Made by a program: the position numbers and the translations under genes. Below, piece by piece: positions 9,520 to 18,373 of a stretch of DNA of 64,000 bases. The notes below the pieces were generated by a model that saw nothing but the letters and a program-made list of their open reading frames with translations, was not told where the DNA came from and made no database searches. The DNA is from Myxococcales bacterium. GTDB lineage: Bacteria > Myxococcota_A > Polyangia > Polyangiales > Polyangiaceae. The first letter of the stretch is position 1, and each line of letters opens with the position of its first letter. The DNA lies in NCBI GenBank assembly GCA_016794345.1, contig JAEUKE010000192.1, positions 1 to 64,000 of the forward strand, written 5' to 3'.

Positions 9520-11253
9520 TCAGGTCTGACCGAGGTGCCGGTACAGCGAGCGGATGCTGATGCCGAGCGCGTCGGCGGCGCGTTGCCGGTCGCCGCCGCA
9601 CCGGTCGAGCACCGCGCGCACGTAGCGCGTGACGAAGTCACGCTGCGCGTCCTCGAGCGGCCTGTCGAGCAACCCCAGATCGAGCTCCGGGGGCGGGGAG
9701 CTCGGGCTCGCTGCGTGAGCATTGCCCGCCGGCAGCGGCAGCCCCAGGTCGTACGCGTGGATCTCCGAGCCGTCGGCGAGGACCGCGGCGCGCCGCATCG
9801 TCGCGCGGAGCTCGCGGACGTTCCCCGGCCAGTCGTGCGCGGAGAGGGCGCGCTCGGCGGCGGGCGCGATCCGGCGCGGGCCGATGCCGAGATCGCGCTC
9901 GGTCTCGCGGAGGAAGAGCTCGGCGAGCAGGATCACGTCGGAGCCGCGCGCCGCGAGCGGCGGGATTGTGAGCGTCATCTCGGCGACGCGGAACGAGAGA
10001 TCCTGACGGAACCGTCCTTCTCGCACCTCGGCAGGGACATCCCGATGGGTCGCGGAGACGAGGCGGAAGTCGACTCTGCGAGGCACCGTATCGCCCACGC
10101 GGACCACCTCGCGCTGCTCGAGCGCGCGGAGCAGCGCGGCCTGCATGGCCGGAGACATGTCGCCGATCTCGTCGAGGAAGAGCGTGCCGCCGTTCGCCTC
10201 CTCGAGCCGACCCGGGCGGTCGGCGAGCGCGCCGGTGAACGCGCCCTTCTTGTGACCGAAGAGCTCGCTCGCCAAGAGCCCCTCCGGCACCGCAGCGCAG
10301 TTGATGGCGACGAACGGGCCCGCCGCGCGCGAGCCCGCACGGTGGAGCGCCCGCGCCACGACCTCCTTCCCCGAGCCGGTCGGGCCCAACACGAGCACCG
10401 AGAGATCGCTCGGCGCGACCCGCTCGATGACCCGCCGCAGCTCGATCATCGACGGGTGCTCGCCGAAGAGCGCGTCGGTCGGTCGGCTCGGGCCCTGCTG
10501 CCTCTTCCGGAGCTGGACGAGGAGCGGCACCGCCATCCGCGCGACGACCCCGAGATCCGCCGCGAGCCGCCGATCGAGCGGCGCGCCGCCGGCCCGTGCC
10601 CCGAGGAACAACGCGCCGATCGGCGCGCCGTAAGAGACGAGCGGCACACAGGCCACGGAAGCGAGCCGCATGGCCACGACGGAAGGGACCGCCGCGTAAG
10701 CGGCGTCTTTCGTGACGTCGTCGACCGCGAGCGGCGCCATGGTCTCGAGGACACGCCGGACGATCGAGTCCGAGAGCAGCGCCGCCGCGCCGTCGAGCGG
10801 CGCTCCGTCGGCGCGCCTCGCGACCGCCACGCGATAGCCTTCTCCTTCTCGCAACACGAGGGCCCCGCCGTCCGCGCCGGACGCACGGATGACCTCGGCC
10901 ACCAAGGCCTCGAGGGCCTCGGCAGGCCCGTCGACCTCGCCGAGGACGTCCGCCAGCGCGTCGAGAGGGAGCGCGGAGCCCGTCTCGCCCGTAGGAGTCA
11001 CCGCGATGATCGCCTCCCCCAGTCGAACCGGGCGGCTCGGCTCCAGCGTGACCGTCTGCGCGGTCGCCAGGATTCGCGCGTGCCACCGGTCCCCTGCCCG
11101 CGTGACGACCGCCCATTGCGGGGCGACCCCGGGGAGGCAAACGTCCGCGGAGGGGTCGGAGCCGAGCGTGGTCACGAGCCCGGAGAGCTCCGCCCGGACG
11201 GTCGGCGCGCCCGGGCTGGGTGTGACGGCGATCTCGAAAGGACCCTTTTGCAT
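9520..11253 (-). CDS. FHA-GAF sigma-54-dependent transcriptional activator
   Basis: A 577-residue enhancer-binding protein. The N-terminal about 100 residues have an FHA-like pattern (LGSDPSADVCL...), which binds phosphothreonine in the family. Residues of about 110-275 are a GAF-like sensor. The AAA+ domain has the Walker A GPTGSGKE, the sigma-54-contacting GAFTGA at 337-342, Walker B LFLDEIGD and the arginine-finger region. A Fis-type HTH closes the protein. It should therefore activate sigma-54 promoters on a phosphorylation-linked signal. It is divergent from a Ser/Thr kinase gene only 33 bp away, a likely phosphorylation partner by inference. ATG 11253 is chosen because it fits the FHA start and the short divergent gap. 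Confidence 0.92.
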   Translation of the reverse strand: MQKGPFEIAVTPSPGAPTVRAELSGLVTTLGSDPSADVCLPGVAPQWAVVTRAGDRWHARILATAQTVTLEPSRPVRLGEAIIAVTPTGETGSALPLDALADVLGEVDGPAEALEALVAEVIRASGADGGALVLREGEGYRVAVARRADGAPLDGAAALLSDSIVRRVLETMAPLAVDDVTKDAAYAAVPSVVAMRLASVACVPLVSYGAPIGALFLGARAGGAPLDRRLAADLGVVARMAVPLLVQLRKRQQGPSRPTDALFGEHPSMIELRRVIERVAPSDLSVLVLGPTGSGKEVVARALHRAGSRAAGPFVAINCAAVPEGLLASELFGHKKGAFTGALADRPGRLEEANGGTLFLDEIGDMSPAMQAALLRALEQREVVRVGDTVPRRVDFRLVSATHRDVPAEVREGRFRQDLSFRVAEMTLTIPPLAARGSDVILLAELFLRETERDLGIGPRRIAPAAERALSAHDWPGNVRELRATMRRAAVLADGSEIHAYDLGLPLPAGNAHAASPSSPPPELDLGLLDRPLEDAQRDFVTRYVRAVLDRCGGDRQRAADALGISIRSLYRHLGQT

Positions 11254-11267
11254 GCGCGGGCCTCGGC

Positions 11268-11277
11268 AGTGTATCCG
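11268..11277. promoter_or_regulatory. overlapping divergent -10 boxes
   Basis: In the 33-bp gap between the activator and the kinase, TATCCG (plus strand, 11272-11277) ends 9 nt before the kinase ATG, and TACACT (minus strand, 11273-11268) ends 14 nt before the activator ATG. The two hexamers overlap by 2 bp, so polymerases starting each gene would compete. This is deduced from the sequence only. Confidence 0.4.
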
Positions 11278-11286
11278 GTCCGCGAG

Positions 11287-13683
11287 ATGACCACGCCGCA
11301 TCCTTCGCGCATCGGTGACCGGTACGAGGTGACCGGGCCCCTCGGCCAGGGCGGCGTGGCACGTGTGTACCGCGCCCGGGACGTTCATGAGCCGCTCGCT
11401 GCCGAGGTCGCGGTGAAGGTCCTCCGAGGCGTGGAAGAGACGGGAGACCCGGCCGGGATCGCCCGGCTCGCCCGCGAGATCGAGTCGCTCCGGGCGGTCC
11501 GCCATCCGAACGTCGTGGCGCTGCTCGATCACGGCGTCGACGCGTCGCTCGGCCCGTACGTGGTGATGCCGCTGCTCGAGGGCACGACGGTCCGCCAGCT
11601 CCTCGATCGGGAAGGTGCGCTCCTGCCGGAGGTAGGCTGGCCGATCGTCACGCAGATCGCGGACGCGCTCGCCGCGGTGCACGGACACGGCTGGGCGCAC
11701 CGCGACGTGAAGCCCGAGAACGTGATGCTCGCGGCCGATGGCACGATTACCTTGCTCGATTTCGGGTTGGCGCTCGCAGGAAACCGCTCACGCCACACCA
11801 CGCAGGGAATGATCGCCGGCTCGATCCCCTACATGGCGCCCGAGCAGATCGAGGGCAGAGACGTGGGCCCGGCGTGTGACGTCTGGTCGCTCGGGGTCCT
11901 CTTCTGGGAGATCCTCGCGGGCTCGCGCCCGCACACACGCGGCGGTCTACAAGAAGAGGTCGCAGCCATCCTCGCGGGCGCGAGGCCCCCCGCCAAGAAG
12001 CTCGGCGGCAGGCGGATCGACGGCGCGCTCGCTCAGCTGCTCGAAGCCTGCCTCTCGCTCGACCCGAGCGCTCGCCCGACCGCGCTCTCGATCGGCGAGG
12101 CAGGCCGCCGCGCCACGGGCGCAGACTCGAAGGAGGCGCTCGCGTCCGAGCTCGGCCTCTACCTGGCCGCACCGGCCGCGTATCGCACCAGAACGGCCGC
12201 TCGCCGCGCGGCCGAGCTCGCCGCGACGGCGCGGCGAAGGCTCGAGGCCGGAGACTCGTTCGGCGCCCTCGAGGCCGTGGAGATCGGGCTCGCCTACAAA
12301 CCCGAGGACGCCGCGTTGCTCGACCTCTTGAGCGCGGCCGGCTCGCCCAGGCCGACGAGCGCGCCACAGGCGCCCGGGCCACAGGCGCCCGCGCCGGCTG
12401 CGGCCACGTCAGCGGCGGCAACGTCAGCCGTCGCGACCACGCCTGCTCCCGCTCGCCGGCGGCTCGCGCTCCCGATCGCGCTCGGCGCCGCCGCGCTCGC
12501 GCTGGGGCTGGGCGCCTTCGGCTATTCGACGCTCGGCACGCGATCGAACGACGCGCGAGCGCGCAGCACCTCCACCGATCGCGAGGAGGACCCGCCGAAG
12601 AAGCCGGCGAGCGCGACCGCCTCGTCGGGCGGCGTCTCGAGCGCGGCGCCGGCCTCGGGCCCGGCGCTCCCCTTCCCCGAGGTGCCCGCGCTCGCCCTCG
12701 CCGACCTCTCGAACGACGACCCGGCGCGCCCCAAACCGAAGCCCAAGCCCGGTGAGCCGCTGTTCCCTCCGACGATGTTCGAGGATCCAGGCCCCGCCGG
12801 ATGGCTCACGAACTACGAAGAGGCGCTCGCGAAAGATCCGAAAGACACGAGCTCACACATGGGGAAGGCGCTCGCGCTGCTCGCGCTCAATCGAACCCAG
12901 GACGGGCTCTCGTACCTCGACCAGATCGAGAAGCGGTTCCCCGACGACCCGCTCGTCGCGTCGACCCACGGGGTGGTCGCCGGCAAACAAGGAGATCTCG
13001 AGCGAGCGGAGAAGCTCTTCTCGCGCGCCGCCCAGCTCGAGAAGGACGACGCGACCCACCTCCGCAACCTCGGCATCATCCAGAGCCAGCGCGGCAAGAC
13101 ACGCGACGCCTACGTGAGCCTCGTGGCCGCGCTGCAGAAAGACCCCGACGATCTGGAGGCCCTGAAGGAGCTCACCGCGATCTACGGGCGGGTCAATCGC
13201 ACACACGACGCCGCGCCCCTCGCGCGTCGAATCGCGCAGAAGATCCCGCGCGACCCGGACGTCTGGCTGGACGTGTCCATCGCCGAGAGCGACGAAGACA
13301 AGTCGCTCGAGGCGATCCGCCGAGCGCTCGCCCTCGCACCCGAGATGCCCCGCGCACACGAGCGGCTGTGCATCGTGCTGTCGAAGAAGAAGGCGGCGGA
13401 GGCGGTCGGAGCATGTGCCCGCGCCATCGATCTCTCCGGGAAGAAGAGCGAGGAGTCCTTCAATGCGCGGGGCCTCGCCCATTTCGCCGCGGGCAACGAC
13501 ACGCTCGCCCTGCAGGACATCGACGAGGCCATCCGCCTGGATCCGGCCCACGCGAGCTACTACAAGAACCGCTACATCGTCCGCGCTCACGCCGGTCAGC
13601 TCGACGCAGCGAAGAAAGACCTGGCCAAGGCATGCGAGCTGGGCGACCAGGAGGCCTGCGACGAGGCCGCGAAGCAGAAGTGA
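11287..13683 (+). CDS. membrane Ser/Thr protein kinase with periplasmic TPR domain
   Basis: A 798-residue kinase. The glycine loop is GQGGVARVY, AVKVLR carries the Lys, HRDVKPENVM has the catalytic Asp140, DFGLAL has Asp158, and MAPEQIEG is the P+1 region. An Ala/Pro-rich juxtamembrane segment leads to one transmembrane helix at about 392-412. Beyond it are a Pro/Ser-rich stalk and TPR-like repeats from about residue 500 to the end, likely outside the cytoplasmic membrane as a sensing or docking domain. This is the usual layout of myxobacterial STKs. It is divergent from the FHA activator gene. ATG 11287 begins just before the kinase fold. Confidence 0.93.
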   Translation: MTTPHPSRIGDRYEVTGPLGQGGVARVYRARDVHEPLAAEVAVKVLRGVEETGDPAGIARLAREIESLRAVRHPNVVALLDHGVDASLGPYVVMPLLEGTTVRQLLDREGALLPEVGWPIVTQIADALAAVHGHGWAHRDVKPENVMLAADGTITLLDFGLALAGNRSRHTTQGMIAGSIPYMAPEQIEGRDVGPACDVWSLGVLFWEILAGSRPHTRGGLQEEVAAILAGARPPAKKLGGRRIDGALAQLLEACLSLDPSARPTALSIGEAGRRATGADSKEALASELGLYLAAPAAYRTRTAARRAAELAATARRRLEAGDSFGALEAVEIGLAYKPEDAALLDLLSAAGSPRPTSAPQAPGPQAPAPAAATSAAATSAVATTPAPARRRLALPIALGAAALALGLGAFGYSTLGTRSNDARARSTSTDREEDPPKKPASATASSGGVSSAAPASGPALPFPEVPALALADLSNDDPARPKPKPKPGEPLFPPTMFEDPGPAGWLTNYEEALAKDPKDTSSHMGKALALLALNRTQDGLSYLDQIEKRFPDDPLVASTHGVVAGKQGDLERAEKLFSRAAQLEKDDATHLRNLGIIQSQRGKTRDAYVSLVAALQKDPDDLEALKELTAIYGRVNRTHDAAPLARRIAQKIPRDPDVWLDVSIAESDEDKSLEAIRRALALAPEMPRAHERLCIVLSKKKAAEAVGACARAIDLSGKKSEESFNARGLAHFAAGNDTLALQDIDEAIRLDPAHASYYKNRYIVRAHAGQLDAAKKDLAKACELGDQEACDEAAKQK

Positions 13684-13728
13684 GCGCGCGTCGCTCGGAC
13701 GTCGGAGGATGACCGCCGCGCCATGGCG

Positions 13729-13734
13729 TAAGAT
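13729..13734 (+). promoter_or_regulatory. -10-like hexamer TAAGAT
   Basis: TAAGAT lies 6 nt before the GTG start of the zinc-ribbon membrane protein, close to consensus TATAAT. The spacing predicts a leaderless transcript. Confidence 0.45.
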
Positions 13735-13740
13735 GCGATC

Positions 13741-14511
13741 GTGAACGGCAAGTGCCCCCTCTGCGGGAGCTCCCTCGACGACCTTCCGCCCGCCGGCAAA
13801 GACGCGGCGATCTGCTCGTCTTGCGGAGCGGTCACCATCGCGCGTCAAGACGTCCGCCGGCTCGCGCTCGGGGAGGGCATCCAGGACGAGCTGGCGAAGC
13901 TCGCCCCGGACGCGCTCGCGTCGTCACACGCCATCCCGTCGCCCACGGAGCTGGGAAAGATGGCCGGCGGCCCCTGCCCCGGCTGCGGCGGCGTCCTCGA
14001 CCCCTTTCGGTACGGGGGCGGGACGGCGCCGGCGCTCGACTGTCGAGGTTGTGATCTCACGGTCTTTCCCCGAGGCGCTCTGGCCACGGCCCTCGACGAG
14101 CAGCGCCACGGGATCTCGCTCACGGGGAACCAACGCGCCGCGCTCCGCGACGTCCGGTTGGGCTCCACGCTCGGGACCTACCTCCGCGCGAGCGAGATCA
14201 TCCTCGTGCTCGGCCTGGTCTCGATCATCGTGTTGCTCCGGCTCGCGCGGGTGGGGATGCCCGCTTGGGCCTTCGCGGTCGTGGCCGCCGGCGTCGTCGG
14301 CTATGTGATCCGCAGGGCGCGACACGCGGAGCGCCTCGCGAACGAAGCCGAGCAGCGTGCCGACCGCATCGCGGCGGCCGAGGCTGCTCCGGCCGCGGCC
14401 ACGCCGGCGCCGCGCCGGCGCGCGAAGGGCGCGCCGTGTGCCTGGTGCGGTGCGCCGCTCCCGCCGAATGCGACGCGGTGCAACGCCTGCGACAGCGACT
14501 TCGCCTCGTGA
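13741..14511 (+). CDS. multi-zinc-ribbon membrane protein
   Basis: 256 residues from GTG 13741. Three zinc-ribbon-like units are visible: CPLCG...CSSCG at the N-terminus, CPGCGG...CRGCD at about residues 80-102, and CAWCG...CNACDSD at the C-terminus. Two adjacent hydrophobic segments at about 147-185 are likely transmembrane helices. The Ala-rich linker before the last ribbon looks flexible. Such zinc-ribbon membrane proteins are common in Polyangiales and have no assigned role. The gene is convergent with the DUF1552 gene, with a hairpin at its stop codon. Confidence 0.7.
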   Translation: MNGKCPLCGSSLDDLPPAGKDAAICSSCGAVTIARQDVRRLALGEGIQDELAKLAPDALASSHAIPSPTELGKMAGGPCPGCGGVLDPFRYGGGTAPALDCRGCDLTVFPRGALATALDEQRHGISLTGNQRAALRDVRLGSTLGTYLRASEIILVLGLVSIIVLLRLARVGMPAWAFAVVAAGVVGYVIRRARHAERLANEAEQRADRIAAAEAAPAAATPAPRRRAKGAPCAWCGAPLPPNATRCNACDSDFAS

Positions 14512-14521
14512 CTCACGAGGC
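14503..14521. terminator. hairpin between convergent genes
   Basis: A perfect 7-bp stem (GCCTCGT/ACGAGGC) with a 5-nt loop covers the stop codon of the zinc-ribbon gene, 5 nt from the end of the convergent DUF1552 gene. There is no clear U-tract on either strand, so this is a possible bidirectional terminator. Confidence 0.4.
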
Positions 14522-14526
14522 TGTGG

Positions 14527-15912
14527 TCACACCTCGAGCTCGGCGATGGGCTCGTTCGTGAAGCCCGCCTCGTACCCGAACTCGCCGAGCGGCAGGCCCG
14601 CGCCGCGCAGCGCCGTGAGCGCGCCGCGGGTGGTGTTCCCGCCATCCTGACGGAAGTGATAGTTTCCTCTCAGGCGCCCGCTGCCTTTGCCGCAGAGGAG
14701 CATGGGCATGTCGTCCTGCGAGTGCGTCCACCCGTCGCGGTGCTCGGTGCAGCAGAAGATGGACGAGTGATAGAGGAGGTTCTGCGCGCCCTCCGGCGTG
14801 TCCGCCAGCTTCTGGAGGAAATACGCGAGGTGCTCCATCGTGACCTTCATCGCGAGGTGCTGCTTCGTGTAAGGGGCCGGCTCGGTGTGGTTCATGTAGT
14901 GCTGGCCGTCGGTCATGCCGGGCACCATGTGGAAGACCACGCCCGAGCCGCACGTGGAGTACAGGATCGAGAAGGAGCGCGTCAGGCCACACGCGAGCGC
15001 GACCGCCATGAGATCGCTCATCGCGCGGTTCTTCTCGGCCATCTGCTCGTTGGAGTCGATGTCGGGGAAGTCGCCCGGATCTTCGGGCTTGCTGCAGTCG
15101 GCGAGCGGCGCGTTCAGGCGCGCCTCGAGCTCACTGATGCTCGTGAGGTGCTGATCGAGCCGCTGTTTGTCCTTCGCGCCGAGGCGGCCTTCCAGGCTCT
15201 TGATCTGCTCGCCCACCTGGTCGAGCACGCGCGCGCGTGCCTTGCGGAGCAGCGGCTCGGCGGTGCCCTGGTTGAAGAGGCGGTCCCAGAACGCGTGGGG
15301 CGACTCCTCCGACGGGTTCACGTTCGTCTCGCCGCCGACACTTCCGTTATGCGACAGGTACTGGAACGTCGTCCCCTCGTCGGTCCCTCGGAAGCGCGTG
15401 ACGGCCGCCTCCAGCGAACGATACGGGGTCGGCGAGACGCTCATGAAATGCGCCGCCGCGATCTGGTCGATGGAGGGGTACTTGTACGTGGAGACGATGG
15501 TGTCGCGAACGTCCGCCACCTTCAGGTGCGGGCCGCCCGTCACGACCGTCGCGGCGCCGGAGTGGTGTGGGTGACGCGGCGTCTTCACGCTGAGCCCCGA
15601 GATGACGCTGACGTACTCGCGCAGCGGCACGAGCGCCCCGAGCGCGCCGTCCGCGGGAGGCTGCCAGTCCGCGCCCTGGCTCGGCGCCCAGTAGTCGGGG
15701 TGCGTGCCATTGCCCCAGTACCAGAGGCCGAAGCGCGTCGGCAGCGGCTCGCCGTCCGCGTAGGCGTCGCCGTGATCGTTCAACATCAGCTCGAAGAGCG
15801 GGAGGCCGAGCGTGACGCCCAGGGCGCCGCGGAGGAAGAGCCGTCGCGGCGTGCGTGTCGCTCGCTTCGGCTGGGGAACCGGGAGGTGCATGTAGCGCTT
15901 GACGTCGTGCAT
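14527..15912 (-). CDS. DUF1552 secreted protein (Tat-type signal)
   Basis: A 461-residue protein of the DUF1552 family. The N-terminus has a twin-arginine-like signal, RRLFLRGALG, followed by a hydrophobic stretch, so it is probably exported folded. Family features include the GLWYWGNGTHPDYW segment and the later HSQDDMPMLLCG segment. It starts 8 nt after the DUF1592 gene upstream, a pairing seen repeatedly in myxobacteria and planctomycetes. The biochemical role is not established. An extracytoplasmic enzyme or metal/cofactor protein is the usual guess. Confidence 0.85.
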   Translation of the reverse strand: MHDVKRYMHLPVPQPKRATRTPRRLFLRGALGVTLGLPLFELMLNDHGDAYADGEPLPTRFGLWYWGNGTHPDYWAPSQGADWQPPADGALGALVPLREYVSVISGLSVKTPRHPHHSGAATVVTGGPHLKVADVRDTIVSTYKYPSIDQIAAAHFMSVSPTPYRSLEAAVTRFRGTDEGTTFQYLSHNGSVGGETNVNPSEESPHAFWDRLFNQGTAEPLLRKARARVLDQVGEQIKSLEGRLGAKDKQRLDQHLTSISELEARLNAPLADCSKPEDPGDFPDIDSNEQMAEKNRAMSDLMAVALACGLTRSFSILYSTCGSGVVFHMVPGMTDGQHYMNHTEPAPYTKQHLAMKVTMEHLAYFLQKLADTPEGAQNLLYHSSIFCCTEHRDGWTHSQDDMPMLLCGKGSGRLRGNYHFRQDGGNTTRGALTALRGAGLPLGEFGYEAGFTNEPIAELEV

Positions 15913-15920
15913 GGCCTACC

Positions 15921-17567
15921 TCACTGCTCCGCCGAGACGGCGTACCGATAGCCGTCGTTTGTGACGAGGGCGATGACGAGCTCCTTGAACTGGTAGCTCG
16001 TGCCCACGAAGCTCTCGACCAAGGCCTGGACCGCGACCTCCTCGTCGCCCGTCGCGAGGTGCGCGCCGGCGTGCTCGTAGAAGCGGCGGGCGATACACGC
16101 CCCGACCTCCGGGAGCTGCGCGACGAGCTGGCCCATCTCGATGGGCCCGTCGACGGGAGTCTGGTTGAGCTCGGTCACGTCGTCGATCGGGAGGCCCAAT
16201 TCGTCCACCGTGCGATAGGAGCCTATGGCGTCGAAGCCCTCGTACGCGAACCCGATGGGGTCCATCATCATGTGGCAGGAGCGGCACTCGTCCTTCTCGC
16301 GGTGGATCTCGAGCCGCTGACGGAGGGTCTGTGGCTGGCCAGACGTGGGCTCCGGCAAAGACGTGTCGACGCCGGGCGGCGGCGGCGGGATGTCCTGGCA
16401 GAGGAGGTTGAGGCGGACGAAGCGCCCGCGGTGCGTCGGCGAGGTCTGCGTCTTGTGCGAGTTGACGGCGAGGAAGCCGGGCGTCGTCAAGAGGCCCGCC
16501 CGCGGATCGCCCTCCGCGAAGACGTACGGGCGGAAGTCGGGGCCCGTGATCCCCTCGATGCCATAGACCTTCGCGAGCTCCTCGTTGATGTAGGTCTCGC
16601 GCGTCGTGAACATCGTCCGGAAGTCCGCCTCTTCCTCGAACACGATGTTCTCGAACATGCGCTCGATCTCGACGCGCATCGCGGGGCCGAGCGTCGCGCT
16701 GAAGGCGGGGAACTTGTCGGGGCTCTTGTCGAGGTGATCGAGCTTCTGGATCGTCATGAAGTCGCCGAAGAACCGGCCGAGCGCCTTGCGCGCGCGCGGG
16801 TCGTCGACGAGGCGCGCCGCCTGGGCGCGGATGACCTCCGGATCGGTGAGCGTGTCCGCCTCCGCGGCGCTCAGCAGCTCGTCGTCGGGCGGGGCGTCGA
16901 GGATGAGGTACGAGAGGCGGCTGGCCATCTCCCAGCTCGTGAAGCGGAGCATGCCCTCGCGGTCGGGCGCCGGCTCCCCGACCTCCACCCGGAAGAGGAA
17001 GCTCGGCGACTGGAGGATCGACGCGACCGCGAACTTGACGCCCTGCTGGACGTCGCCTCCGAGGTCGGCCGCGACCCCTTCCCCGACGGCGAGCGTGCCG
17101 TCGATCTCGGCCGGGTCGACGGGCCTGCGCCACGCCTTCTTCGCGAGGTCTTCCAGGAAGGAGCGAACACACGCGTCCGAGACCGCGGCCGGCGCGCAGC
17201 CGACGAGCGCGTCGCGGCGCTCCGCGTCTGCCCAGATCTGATCGAGCACGTCGTAGGTCGCGTTCTCGTACTTCTCGGCGTCGAGCGACGAGATTGTCGT
17301 GGCGGCGGCGGCGATGGAAGAGAACCCGTAGAGCAGATCGTCTTTCGGGAGATCGGTCGGGAGGACCAGCGGCTCGCCGAAGAGCGCCAGGTAGGTGTTC
17401 TGGAGCTGCGGGGCGGTCAGCCGATGAATGGTCGGCGGAGAGGGCACGAACGCTTGCGCGTTCGGATCGTCAGGCCCACCCGGCTTGTCGTCACCCGTGC
17501 CGATGTCGCCGACGCAAGCTGCGAGGGCGAGCGCGAGGACCCCAGGTCCCAGTATCGTTCGATGCAT
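15921..17567 (-). CDS. DUF1592-family secreted lipoprotein (DUF1587/1595/1592/1588/1585)
   Basis: 548 residues from ATG 17567. The signal peptide ends in ALAAC, a lipobox. The domain order matches the planctomycete-type family: a DUF1587-like start (IHRLTAPQLQNTYLALFG), a DUF1595-like segment (FLEDLAKKAWRRPVDPAEI), the DUF1592 core (SPSFLFRVEVGE), the DUF1588 segment with HRGRF and CRSCH, and a DUF1585-like end. CRSCH is a CxxCH c-type haem motif, so covalent haem is possible. It is the first gene of a two-gene unit with DUF1552. It may bind polysaccharide or work in surface redox chemistry, but this is inference. Confidence 0.87.
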   Translation of the reverse strand: MHRTILGPGVLALALAACVGDIGTGDDKPGGPDDPNAQAFVPSPPTIHRLTAPQLQNTYLALFGEPLVLPTDLPKDDLLYGFSSIAAAATTISSLDAEKYENATYDVLDQIWADAERRDALVGCAPAAVSDACVRSFLEDLAKKAWRRPVDPAEIDGTLAVGEGVAADLGGDVQQGVKFAVASILQSPSFLFRVEVGEPAPDREGMLRFTSWEMASRLSYLILDAPPDDELLSAAEADTLTDPEVIRAQAARLVDDPRARKALGRFFGDFMTIQKLDHLDKSPDKFPAFSATLGPAMRVEIERMFENIVFEEEADFRTMFTTRETYINEELAKVYGIEGITGPDFRPYVFAEGDPRAGLLTTPGFLAVNSHKTQTSPTHRGRFVRLNLLCQDIPPPPPGVDTSLPEPTSGQPQTLRQRLEIHREKDECRSCHMMMDPIGFAYEGFDAIGSYRTVDELGLPIDDVTELNQTPVDGPIEMGQLVAQLPEVGACIARRFYEHAGAHLATGDEEVAVQALVESFVGTSYQFKELVIALVTNDGYRYAVSAEQ

Positions 17568-17669
17568 CGGACTTCCTCTCCCGCGGAGCGACATTCTAAG
17601 CCATCGCCGCCGCGCGGAGCCTGCCGATCTCCGAGCGTTACCTGGGAAAATTCGATCCAGGAGCCTTGC

Positions 17670-17692
17670 CTACACGACTCGTGGTGTAGCTT
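17670..17692 (+). promoter_or_regulatory. -10-like TAGCTT within a small inverted repeat
   Basis: TAGCTT at 17687-17692 lies 8 nt before the ATG of the next lipoprotein gene. It is overlapped by an inverted repeat, CTACAC (17670-17675) with GTGTAG (17684-17689). The layout could be a promoter with an operator over its -10 box. Confidence 0.35.
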
Positions 17693-17700
17693 TCCCGCCC

Positions 17701-18357
17701 ATGCGTACTGCCCTCCGTCTCCTCGCTGGAACGACAGTCCTTCTCGCCCTCGTTGGTTGCGGTGACAAGGCCGCGCCGGCGGGCGGCTCCGCCTCGGCGG
17801 CAGCGCCTGCCAAGTCCGCAGCACCCAAGGCGGCATCGGCGACACCGGCGACCGCCAGCGCAGCGCCCTCGGCGGCCGCGCTCCCGCCTCGGGACGACTG
17901 CCCGAAAGACTCCGCAGGCGCCGGCACGCTCGAGCAACCCTGCGAGGGGAAGGGCACCGCGCGAATGATGGAGGTCAAATGGACCGGCAAGACGGACGAC
18001 AAGGGCCCGTCTTTCGCGGTCACGAACAAGGCCCCCAAGCCCGTCCTCTACGGCAAGATCGCGGTCTTTTTCTACGACAAGGACGGCAAGCAGCTCGAGG
18101 CGAAGGTCGGCGACAAGAAGATGCCCTACCTCGTCTGCGCCGGCTCGAACCTCTTCAGCGGAATCATGAAGGTCGACGAGAAGGCCACGCTCACCTTCTC
18201 CTGCGTGAAGAAAGACGACGTGCCCGAAGGGACTGCGGCGATCGAGGGCGAGATGGTCACGGTCGGCTTCGCCGACGCGAGCGAGAAGGCGAGCGAGTAC
18301 TTCTGGCGAAACAAGGACCTCGCGCCGGACACCCGCCCCAAGGGCGGCGTGAAGTAG
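17701..18357 (+). CDS. lipoprotein of unknown function
   Basis: A 218-residue lipoprotein. The signal peptide ends in ALVGC, and an Ala/Ser/Pro-rich linker of about 45 residues follows. The mature domain has beta-strand-rich sequence with four cysteines (CPKDS, PCEGKG, VCAGSN, FSCVKK) that could form two disulfides. The pattern VTNKAPKPVLYGKIAVFFYDKDG resembles immunoglobulin-like FxLyD domains that pack on envelopes. It is divergent from the DUF1592 gene. No catalytic motif is visible. Confidence 0.7.
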   Translation: MRTALRLLAGTTVLLALVGCGDKAAPAGGSASAAAPAKSAAPKAASATPATASAAPSAAALPPRDDCPKDSAGAGTLEQPCEGKGTARMMEVKWTGKTDDKGPSFAVTNKAPKPVLYGKIAVFFYDKDGKQLEAKVGDKKMPYLVCAGSNLFSGIMKVDEKATLTFSCVKKDDVPEGTAAIEGEMVTVGFADASEKASEYFWRNKDLAPDTRPKGGVK

Positions 18358-18373
18358 CCGCTCGAGCCAGGCG

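Noticed and set aside
9535-11286. An open frame running upstream of the kinase ATG at 11287, antisense to the sigma-54 activator
   Set aside because: It is low-complexity, Arg-rich, and mirrors the activator codons. It is the usual antisense opening of GC-rich genes, and the kinase fold starts just after ATG 11287.
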